Assembly: GCA_012934845.2 (NCBI GenBank)
Contig: WNNJ02000558.1
Span: 62,001-126,000, forward strand
Length of the DNA: 64,000 nt
DNA from: Pomphorhynchus laevis
Lineage: Eukaryota > Acanthocephala > Palaeacanthocephala > Echinorhynchida > Pomphorhynchidae
Direction of reading: 5' to 3'
Shown here: piece after piece, positions 1-8,407 of the stretch
How positions within the stretch are numbered: the stretch's first letter is position 1
Layout of the letters: each line of letters opens with the position of its first letter
Notes under the pieces: model-generated
Database searches by the model: none
The model's input: the letters and a program-made list of their open reading frames with translations, nothing else
What the model was told of the DNA's origin: nothing
Position numbers and translations under genes: made by a program

Positions 1-295
1 GGTTCACTTTGAGTCCGACAACATTGCACCATCGAGTTGCCCACGCAACAGCGGTAGAGGGAATCAATGAAATGCTTGCGTTTGGATCTTTTTAACGATG
101 TTGCAAAGATTTAATTTGAAGCATTGATTTTAAACTATGATATGAAACAATTTTTTAATAAATAAAGAACACGCCGTCTCTTCAAACATAGTCTGTCCGT
201 ATTCATGCGAGTCTTGAGAGATGACTGGAAAATTGTGCCAAGGTCACGCGCATGAGTCGCTGTACATACGATACTAGGGCCTAACATGCAACTAA
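1..295. other. Left-edge sequence, possible 3' coding end
   Basis: Plus frame 3 is open from the window edge to a stop near base 100 and reads FTLSPTTLHHRVAHATAVEG followed by about ten more residues. AATAAA-like signals lie near 160-170, so this could be the end of a host gene or of an old element. I do not recognise the peptide. The remaining bases up to the LINE junction near 296 show no other structure. Confidence 0.2.
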
Positions 296-419
296 AAATC
301 GCTCAAATCTCTTCAGCCCGCATCGAAAAACGCCGTCGCGAGGAAAACGGCGAAACATCACTCGCCATCCGAAACATAGACGGAAATTTTCAAGTTGTCC
401 ACACCCATCCAAAAATTCG

Positions 420-1592
420 ATGGCGCTCCATCTCTCCTATGTGTCTTCTCCACTAGTATCTTTCGCCACAGCACACGGTTTCCGCCTCGGCCTCCTCAAC
501 ACTAGATATATTCTCAATAAATCCGATCTTATCCTCAACCTATTGATCAAGCAATCCATCGATCTCTTCTGCCTCACCGAATCATGGCACTCAGATTCCG
601 ACGACCTTTCCATTCGCCGTCTGCTCTCTGCCGGTTGCTCCCTAGTCGAATCCGCCCGCCCCCTCAGCTCATGCCCTTCTAAATCCTCTAATCATGGCGG
701 CATCGTCGCATTCACGCGTCACCCAGCGTCTCTTCGCAAAATCAATCCCCCTTTCAGTCCTTGCTCTTTTGAATTGCTCACTTGTCGTTATTCTAACGCG
801 ATCACTCTAGATCTCGCCATTGTATACCGTCCTGGTTCATCAGCTCCTACAGCGTTATTTTTTACCGAACTCGCTGACCTCCTTTCTCATTGTTCTTTGT
901 CCTCAATCCCTTCACTCGTTCTAGGCGACTTCAATATCCGCCTAGACCGCCCCTCTTCCACAGATTCCATCCGCTTCATCAACATTCTATCCAACTACAA
1001 TTACAAACTAATCTACACTGCCCCCACACATATACTTGACGGGGCACTCGACATCATCGCTGTCCCCGATCATTTTGCTGCCCACACCTCACTGTCCATC
1101 TCTGATCCTGGTCTATCCGATCACTTTCTTATCACCCTTGATCTCGCTCGCAACCACACCCCTCCTTACACACCTACAATCCTACATCGCCCTTGGAGGA
1201 ATCTTGACCTCTCCCTTCTCCGCTCTGCCTTACTCAAATCGTCTCTATCATTACCCACAATAACATATTCATCTCCTCACGATCTCGCCTTTCTTTTCGA
1301 CTCTGAACTCACATCCACTCTCGATATTCTCTTGCCCTACAAGTCTCACCCACACCGTCGCTTGCACCGTGCCCCATGGTTTGACATCCAATGCCTACTC
1401 TCAAAGCGTCGACTCCGCCATGCTTTTCGAGTCTATCACCGCTCTCTCAGACGCGATTTCCGCTCGATCACTCCGTCTTTCCGTGATTCCTATCTTGCTC
1501 TTCGCCGGTCTCATTTCCACCTACTACGTACCAAATGCAACTCCTTCTGGCAGCATATAATCATCACTTCATTCAACTCTAAGACTCTCTAG
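420..1592 (+). pseudogene. LINE copy A ORF2, endonuclease part
   Basis: This 390-codon block is the N-terminal APE-type endonuclease of the LINE ORF2 protein, which nicks the target DNA for reverse transcription. Residues NTRYIL, LTESWH, GDFNIRLD and SDHF mark the fold. It opens at the same ATG used in the intact copy (MALHLSYV) and overlaps the end of ORF1. It ends early where TGG has become TAG in the linker to the RT domain, whereas the intact ORF2 is 965 codons. Confidence 0.85.
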
Positions 1593-2152
1593 CATACTTT
1601 TAACTCAATCCTGGCTCGTTCCTCTACGCCTTGCAAAATCAATGCTAGTGATTATTCGTCATTTCTCCAGACTAAAGTATCCACGCTGCTCTCTCACACC
1701 CCGGTCTCCATCCTATCCCACTCTGCCCAGTCTACTCTCATCCTTCCCGAACTATTTCATCTTCTCCCTGTATCACCTACAGAAGTATCATCTGTCATCA
1801 TGTCCTTGCCCAACAAAACCTCACCTGCCGATCCCCTGCCTACCCACATATTAAAATCTATATGCTCATCGATATCCCCATTTCTCACAACCTTGTTTAA
1901 CTCTTCCATCCGCAGTCGTATCTTCATTCACACTGGAAATCCGCAATCGTTCGTCCCCTCCTTAAGAAACAATCGCTCGACCCATCCATTCCTTCTAGCT
2001 ATCGCCCCATTTCACTACTCCCTACTCTTTCAAAGCTCTTAGAACGCATCATCTTAATACAAATCAACGCTTATCTATCCTCATCCAATCTGTACCCTCC
2101 TTTCCAATCCGCTTTCCGCTCTAATCACTCGACAGAAATCGCATGCATTAAA

Positions 2153-2938
2153 GTGTACAACGACTTACTCATTTCTCGAGACAAGACTATATATAGTGTT
2201 CTCATCTCCCTCGACCTCTCCTCCGCATTCGACATTGTCGACCACTCCGTCCTCCTTTCTCGCCTTCGTTATGATTACGGCTTTTCTTCCTCCTCCGTAG
2301 CTTGGTTCGCCTCATATCTATCCGACCGTTCCTTTCGCGTCTGTTCTAATTCATCATCCTCCCCTCCCATCCCTATTTTTTGCGGGGTTCCACAAGGTTC
2401 AGTCCTAGGTCCCCTGCTTTTCTCTCTTTTGCTTGGCGATCTCTCTCCATTTATCAAACCTTACTCCTTTAACGTCATGCAATACGCCGATGACATTCTA
2501 ATCTATGCTCATGCACCCGCACATCGCATACACGATATCGGCATTTCTGCATCCAACTGTCTTTCTTCTATCTACAAACGTCTCTCCAATCTCCATCTCG
2601 TTCTAAACGCCGAAAAGTCCAAATTAATGTGGATCCATCCCCGTAAACCAAGCATATCTCCTCCCATTGTATCTTTTGCCTCATCGATCATCCCTATAGT
2701 CCACAATCTCACTTTCTTAGGCTTCCATTTCGATGATCACATTTCCCTTAAACCCTTCGTCCGTGACAAGGTCCGCTCGTCTAACTTAATTCTTCGTGAC
2801 ATCCGCCGTATCCGCCCCCTTATCGACTTCCGTTCTTGTATGTCTCTTCTTTCATCGCTTCTTTTCCCTAAATCGATTACTGCCTTAGCCTTTTCGCCAA
2901 TTCTCCAAAATCCATCATCCTACCCCTACAACGAATAA
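2153..2938 (+). pseudogene. LINE copy A ORF2, reverse-transcriptase palm
   Basis: This is the RT core of copy A: LISLDLSSAFDIVDH (first catalytic Asp), GVPQGSVLGPLLF and YADD (catalytic pair), then the thumb region up to RSCMSLLSSLLF. A frameshift near 2870 moves the remaining C-terminal part to another frame at 2956-3314, which keeps the residues RLRRFDHTSTYFAQLSWPTI. It is not translated as one protein. Confidence 0.85.
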
Positions 2939-3394
2939 TCAACACCGCCGTTCGAGTGCTCTTCCGTCTCCGTCGCTTCGACCATACATCCACATATTTT
3001 GCCCAACTCTCCTGGCCCACCATCCACATCCGCATCAAACTCCGCCTTCTTCTCGTTACTTTTCGTCTCATCGCTGTCGGCTCCCCATCGTTCATCAACC
3101 TTCCTTTCTTAGACGATACTCGCCCACCTCGCTATCGCTTCGTTCCTGTCATACCCTCTTACTCCACGTTCCTAATTACTCCAACAACTACGGTCTCCGA
3201 TCCTTCCTCGTCGCCGCCTCACTCGCCTGGAATCAACTCCCTCTCGACGTCCGCCGCGCTCCCTCCTTTATCACATTCAAACACCTCCTCCGTTCACACC
3301 TTCTCGACACCTGATTCACAGTTTTGTTTTTGTTGTGGTCATGTAAGCGTGCGCTGGCACGCATTGGCCACGTTAAAATAAATCCTTTTTTTAG

Positions 3395-3690
3395 CTGGAA
3401 TATTATTTCGACCAAAACGCAAATGAACACACTTATCTACATTTAGTATGAGTCCTTTTCGAACACTCCGTTCGTAAATAATATTTAAATCCCGTTGTAA
3501 TATATTTATATCGCTTCTGGATGAAATTCCTGACCAGATCTTAAGGTCAATCGGCAAAATCCAAATACGGATAATGCAATTGGTTTACCAACGTATTTAG
3601 ACAGATATTGAAAAGTAATAATCTAAAACATTACATTGAGGTACACCTGACGCAACTGAACGAGGTAATGATAAGCTTGATCACACACGA
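3395..3690 (-). mobile_element. LINE RT fragment (LKIW-type family)
   Basis: The minus strand encodes DLKIWSGISSRSDINILQRD and then LNVDKCVHLRFGR, the stretch that follows RT motif C in the second LINE lineage of this window. Further upstream on that strand, around 3600-3650, a degraded motif B (SGVPQCNVLDYYF) is visible. Both ends are missing. It sits between copy A and the minus-strand copy starting at 3721. Confidence 0.6.
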
Positions 3691-3813
3691 GCACGATAAG
3701 AACGCTGCATTAATAATACAATAATTTATTTAACGTGGCAAATGCGTGCAAAATGCACGCTTACATGACCACTAACAAACAAAAAAAGAACATCAAAGAT
3801 CACATGTAATTAG

Positions 3814-4827
3814 TTAACTGTTGAAAAAGAATTGGATTTGGCGTTTGAAGTACGGCATAGATGTTGATTGGCGGATATGAATATGCAGTTGATTCCACAA
3901 GAGAGGAGCAGCCACAACGAAGGAGCGGAAGCCAAAAGAGGTAGAGTAGATTGGGACATGTAAAAGAAGGGAATTACGGGAACGCAGCGCACAATACACA
4001 GTACGAGAATTGTCGAGAAAAGGAAGGTTGAGAAATGAAGGGGTATGAGAAGTTATAAGGCGAAAAGCAATGATAAGAAGACGAATTTGAACACGACAAT
4101 AAATGGTAGGCCAATCAAGAGAAACAAGATAGTGGGATGTACGATCAAAACGACGAAGACGGAGGAGAACTCGAACGGCAGCGTTGATGATGCGTTGTAA
4201 AGGAAGAAGAGTGGATTTAGGTGAGTTGGAAAATAGACTAAGACAGTAATCAAGTCTTGAGAAAAGAAGTGAAGATATGAGAGTCATACAAGAAGGGAAA
4301 TCGATCAATCTACGAACTTGACGGAGGTTGCGGAGTATCAAGGTAGATGAGCGTACTTTATCTCTAACGAAAGGTTTAAGTGAAAGTCGGTTGTCGAAAT
4401 GGAAGCCTAGGAAAACGAGATTATCAACGATTGGAAGAATTGTAAAATTTAATGATACGGAGGGAGGTTCGAAGCCGAGGCGTCGAGGTAGGATCCACAT
4501 AATTTTGGATTTATCAGGATTCAGAGAAAGGCGAAGGGAAGAAAGATAATTGGAAATTGAGACAAGACAGTCCGAAGCGGAAACACTAAGATCGTGAATA
4601 CGATAAACAGGTGCATGATCATAGATGAGAATGTCATCAGCATATTGCATAACATGGAAGTTAAATTTATGAGAAATCGAAGACAAGTCACCGAGAAGAA
4701 GAGAGAAAAGCATAGGGCCTAATACGGAGCCTTGTGGAACACCGGTCGGGATGGATGAAGGATGGGAGAGAGAAGAGTTAGAATAGACGCGAAATGTACG
4801 GTTTGACAGATATGAAGAAAACCACAT
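3814..4827 (-). pseudogene. LINE copy C ORF2, RT C-terminal half
   Basis: This 337-codon block has motif B GVPQGSVLGP, catalytic YADD, the FLGFHFDNRLSL thumb and the conserved tail APLLWNQL ending in FFNS. It aligns without gaps of note to the last third of the 965-residue ORF2 of the intact element. The divergence shows that it belongs to an older subfamily. Confidence 0.85.
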
Positions 4828-5816
4828 ACAGTAGGTAAAGAGAAGCCATAATCATGACGAAGGCGATTGAGAAGAATCGAGTGATCGACGATGTCAAAAG
4901 CAGACGATAGATCAAGAGAAACTATGACACTACATAATTTATGATCGCGCGAGATGAGTAAGTCATTACAAACTTTAAGACAGGCAATTTCAGTAGAGTG
5001 ATTAGAGCGAAAAGCGGCTTGGAAGGGAGGAAACAAGTTAGAGGAAAAGAGATATGTATTAACTTGCTTGAGAACGAGACGCTCAAGGAGTTTAGAGAGG
5101 GTTGGGAGAAGTGAGATTGGACGGTACGAAGATGGTAGTGAGGAGTCGAGAGATTGCTTTTTGATGAGAGGACGAACAGTGGCGCATTTCCAGATGGAAG
5201 GAAATGTACGGCTACGGATGGACGAGTTGAACAATGTGGTTAGGAAGGGTGAGATAGAGGAGCAGATATTTTTAAGCAAGTAAGTTGGAATTGGGTCAGA
5301 AGGAGAGGTTTTATTAGGTAATGACAGCAGAACCGAAGAAACTTCATCAGACGAAACGGGAAGAAGGTGGAATAGTTCTGGGAGGGAAGTGTCTAAAGAG
5401 AAGAGTGGGTACAAGGGGGCTACGGGTAGTAGGGAAAGTAAATTAGATAGTTTAGTTTGTAGATAAGAAGAAAATTCATCAGGATTTATATTACAAGAAG
5501 TAGATGATCGTGAAAGAATTGAGTTTAAGATTTTCCAATGAGATTTAGAGTTGGAAGATGACTCGAGTTGATTTCGCCAAAAGATAGTACGTTTAGTACG
5601 TATAAGAATAAGATATGAACGGCGTAGAGAAAAGTAGGAATCACGGAGATTTGGAGGGAGTGAGTTGGGAGAACGTTTAAGAAAACGATTATACACACGA
5701 AAAGAGTGACGGAGTCGAGGCTTAGAAAGACTACAGTCAGAATCGAACCAGGGAGCATGGCGCAAGCGCTGAGAGCGTCGGAGTCGACTAGGCAGAAGTT
5801 TATTGATAATAGACAT
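4719..5816 (-). pseudogene. LINE copy C ORF2, linker and RT N-terminal half
   Basis: This block begins within the end of the endonuclease-RT linker (LRHAPWFDSDCSLSKPRLRHSF) and runs through LPSSYRPISLLPTLSKLLERL and FRSNHSTEIACLKV to motif A. After motif A it loses frame with the following block. The same segment recurs at 52,536-52,856, so two copies of this subfamily are in the window. Confidence 0.82.
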
Positions 5817-5984
5817 AAGTTCAGAATCAAATAGAATGCAGAGATCATCGGGAGAGAGCTAGTTAAGAGGAAGTGAAAAGAGTGAAGAATTGAGTAAGGC
5901 TGTGCAGAGAATAGGGATATCGAGAAGCTTCCAGTGTCGACTTTGTGTAGATAATTGTAAAGGCGACCATCCAGGAGGATGGTT

Positions 5985-7082
5985 GATTCTGTATATATAT
6001 TAATAATTGTATTAATATTATTATTAATTGACTACAAATTGAGCGGAGGCTCTTTACAAGTTGCTTCTCAAAATAAAAAGAATAAAAAGAATAAGAGTCG
6101 ATTTGTCCCTCCCTCATCAGATAAACTACTGAAAATCCCACCGTTGTCTTGAAAAGGAAGGGTCATCATCCAGTAGGGCGCAAAAACCTGAAGCAGTAGA
6201 CGACAAAACGGTCGCACTCTGAAGTGAATTCCAAGATCGTACGACTCGTTTGGCAAAGCAGGAAACTGCATGCATGTACCTTTGTGTTTTCAGCATCAGG
6301 GAGTGTCCGCGAAGATAAGGTTGACCTCTCAGTTGCAGTAGATGTGACAGTGGATGATCTTTAGTATGCAGAATTTTCCAAACAAGAGAGAGATCACGAT
6401 TGTCACGGATATATCGCAGACAAGGCATATTTAATATCTGGAGGTGTTTCGCGTAGCCAAAAATATGCAGCCCTGAGACTAATTTAGTTGTTGATCTGAA
6501 CACTTTCTCCAATGCACGACGCTCATAAGTAGTTTCGGGATAACAAGCTGGCGATGCGTATAAGATATGGCTCAAGAAAAACGCATTTGCTAAGGTATGG
6601 TAACATAACGGATCTATGCCTATCAGAGCTCGACGAGTATGTCCTATTAAGCGTTTTGTGATGCAACACACGTAGTCTGAATGCTTTCGAGTGGATAAGT
6701 CAGCACAAACCCAAACTCCCAAATCTTTATATGAGTCGATACTAATTGAATCAAACTGGTACTCACCTCCAAAATGATCACATGATCTTCGTGATATACG
6801 CATACATGTACATTTAGCGGAATTGATCCTCAAGTGATTTCGTTTAGACCAATTGGATATAACGTCGACGTCGCTTTGTAAATGCTGTTTATCAAGATCG
6901 GAAATAATAGGTCGCCAAACTTTAAGATCATCTGCATATAATAAACTGAATGAACTGATATTTGGTATTAAATCGTTGATATAAAGACTGAATAACATGG
7001 GACCCAATACACTTCCCTGTGTAACACCGAACAACACTGGAAATGGACTCGACAGCGACTCACTTACTCGTACGACACTTTG
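5985..7082 (-). mobile_element. LINE 3' half, YADDLKVWR family
   Basis: The minus strand codes from just before RT motif B to the C-terminus of a second LINE lineage, defined by LLYADDLKVWRPI instead of YADDILIY. Downstream of the stop the 3' UTR ends in a short tail of ATTCTTTTT repeats near 6065-6090, the kind of microsatellite tail made by some CR1-clade elements. Its upper border at 7082 abuts a plus-strand fragment of yet another copy. Confidence 0.85.
6126..7037 (-). CDS. LINE reverse transcriptase, C-terminal 303 residues
   Basis: This open block starts at motif B (GVTQGSVLGPMLFSLYINDL), has catalytic YADD within LLYADDLKVWRP, and continues through the thumb (LRINSAKCTCMRI, YKDLGVWVCADLS) to a tail typical of CR1-like ORF2 proteins (AKRVVRSWNSLQS). 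The frame is unbroken for 303 codons. The first ATG (MLFGV) is internal, since GVPQG-type motif B is normally preceded by more than 200 RT residues that are absent here. Confidence 0.8.
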   Translation of the reverse strand: MLFGVTQGSVLGPMLFSLYINDLIPNISSFSLLYADDLKVWRPIISDLDKQHLQSDVDVISNWSKRNHLRINSAKCTCMRISRRSCDHFGGEYQFDSISIDSYKDLGVWVCADLSTRKHSDYVCCITKRLIGHTRRALIGIDPLCYHTLANAFFLSHILYASPACYPETTYERRALEKVFRSTTKLVSGLHIFGYAKHLQILNMPCLRYIRDNRDLSLVWKILHTKDHPLSHLLQLRGQPYLRGHSLMLKTQRYMHAVSCFAKRVVRSWNSLQSATVLSSTASGFCALLDDDPSFSRQRWDFQ

Positions 7083-7575
7083 TCTGTTGGAAAGACTAGT
7101 TGGAATACTGAGTTGGCTTGCTCGAAAGCAAATCGAATGGTTGGGATGATTCGTAGAACTTTTAGTGTGTTGAGTCCAGTTTCATTTAGAGCACTCGCCA
7201 ACGCATTTGTGATCAGTCATCTTACCTATGCATCACAATGTTCGTTCCCCAGAACAGTATACGAGAAATGTTGAATTGAAAATATGCTGCGCCGGGCAAC
7301 AAAGCTCGTAAATTCAGTTAAAGCCCTACCTTATAATGAAAGGCTAAAAAGACTTAGTATGGTTTCTATAAGCGACCTTCGGTTTCGGCGAGATATGTGT
7401 TCAACATGAAAGCTTTACACAAGGGAAATCACGTCTTAAGAGAATTGATGACTGTTCGGAAAAGTCGGGCTGTGCGTGGACACAATTTTACTTTAGCCCG
7501 TCGCCGAGTTATACGTTCTAAAACTGTACAATTTGGACACCGAATCGCAGGTAAGTGGAACCGATTAAGTGAAGA
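7083..7575 (+). mobile_element. LINE C-terminal fragment, plus strand
   Basis: Codons read NRMVGMIRRTFSVLSPVSFR, then LANAFVISHLTYASQCSFPRTVYEK and, after stops and a shift, MLRRATKLV and VRGHNFTLARRRVIRSKTVQ. This is the post-thumb C-terminal region of a CR1-like ORF2. No 3' tail is preserved. It meets a minus-strand LINE at both borders, so it is a trapped fragment. Confidence 0.7.
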
Positions 7576-8331
7576 TGATAATAGACATAAGTTCAGAATC
7601 AAACAGAATGCAGAGATCATCGGGATAGAGATAGTTAAGAAGAAGTGAAAAGAGTGAAGAATTGAGTAAGGCTTTGCAGAGAATAGGTATATCGAGAGTT
7701 TTCGAGCGTCGACTTGGTGTAGCTATTGGTGGAGGCGGAGAAGGAGGATGGGTACGAGTAAGAGGAAGATTGACAAGGAAATGATCGGACAAACCAGGAT
7801 CAGTAATTGACAAGGAAGTATAGTCATTGAAGCAGATATGGACAGCAATGATGTCGAGAGCACCGCCGAGAATATGAGTTGGGCTTGTTGAAAGTAATTT
7901 ATAGTTAAAATCAGAAAAAAGATTAGTTAAAGTGATAGAGTCAGAGTCAGCCGGGCGATCAAGACGAATGTTAAAGTCCCCGAGAACAAAAGAAGGAGTA
8001 TAAGACAAGGAACAGTGAGACATAAGATCTGCAAGTTCGGTAAAGAAGATACGTGAGGGGGCAACTGAACCTGGACGGTATACAATCACAAGTTCCAGAG
8101 GGAAAGGAGTTGATAATCTGCATATGAGTAATTCGAACGAGGTGTAACGGATGTTAACGTTAATTTTACGTAAAGACATTGGGTGACGAGCAATGGCAAC
8201 TATACCGCCATGGTTAGACGCAGTAGATGTATGAGAGGCAATTGGACGAGCTGATTCAACTAAAGAACAACCAGAGCGACATAGACGACGAATAGCAAGA
8301 TCGTCGGAGTCACAATGCCAGGATTCGGTAA
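7576..8331 (-). mobile_element. Older LINE D, endonuclease part (3' side of insertion)
   Basis: The minus strand encodes TESWHCDSDDLAIRRL, CSLVESARPI, ELVIVYRPGSVAP, VLGDFNIRLDRP and DPGLSDHFLV, an APE-type endonuclease. It is the continuation of the ORF2 whose first codons lie at 13,150-12,990. The intact LINE between them splits the codons for ITESWH. The D copy ends abruptly at 7576, having lost everything after the endonuclease. Confidence 0.88.
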
Positions 8332-8359
8332 AAAAAAGATTTATTTTAACGTGGCAAAT

Positions 8360-8375
8360 GCGTGCCAGCGCACGC
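8360..8375 (-). ncRNA. 3' UTR stem-loop of LINE B
   Basis: In element orientation the sequence is GCGTGC-GCTG-GCACGC: six pairs with a four-base loop, placed 17-20 nt before the 3' end and preceded by TGTAA. Equivalent stems occur at 3347-3362, 3744-3760, 18,552-18,568, 52,027-52,043 and 58,425-58,440. In the last one the arms have changed to GCACA/TGTGC with pairing preserved. It is probably the RT recognition structure. Confidence 0.7.
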
Positions 8376-8407
8376 TTACATGACCACAACAAAAACAAAA
8401 CTGTGAA

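Larger units (their letters stand above)
296..3390 (+). mobile_element. CR1-like LINE, 5'-truncated copy A
   Basis: The sequence matches the minus-strand copy at 8332-12989 almost base for base. It begins in the last ~40 codons of ORF1 and runs through ORF2 to the same 3' UTR, ending in TTAAAATAAATCC plus a T run near 3390. ORF2 starts at 420. It carries the AP-endonuclease motifs (LTESWH, LGDFNIRLD, LSDHF), RT motif A (SLDLSSAFDIVDH), B (GVPQGSVLGPLLF) and C (MQYADDILIY). ORF2 is broken: a stop replaces a Trp codon near 1590, and indels split the reading into blocks at about 420-1592, 1642-2042, 2153-2938 and 2956-3314. It is a dead copy of a young family, because the differences from the intact copy are few. 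The 5' truncation is typical of incomplete target-primed reverse transcription. Confidence 0.93.
3721..5978 (-). mobile_element. CR1-like LINE, copy C
   Basis: This relative of the 8332-12989 element is clearly diverged from it, and its 5' part is missing. Reading on the minus strand, 5816-4719 gives the region after the endonuclease and the start of the RT (VSLDLSSAFDIVDHS). 4827-3814 gives motif B (GVPQGSVLGPMLF), motif C (MQYADDILIY) and the complete C-terminus. The two blocks are in different frames, so at least one frameshift lies near 4720-4830. The 3' UTR carries the family stem-loop at 3744-3760 and ends in TTAAATAAATTATTG. Its upper end near 5978 still reads endonuclease sequence homologous to 7576-7760. 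Confidence 0.9.

Noticed and set aside
3721-8331. Treating copies C and D as one LINE split by 5985-7575
   Set aside because: Both contain the same ~165 bp of endonuclease sequence with several differences, so they are separate copies.
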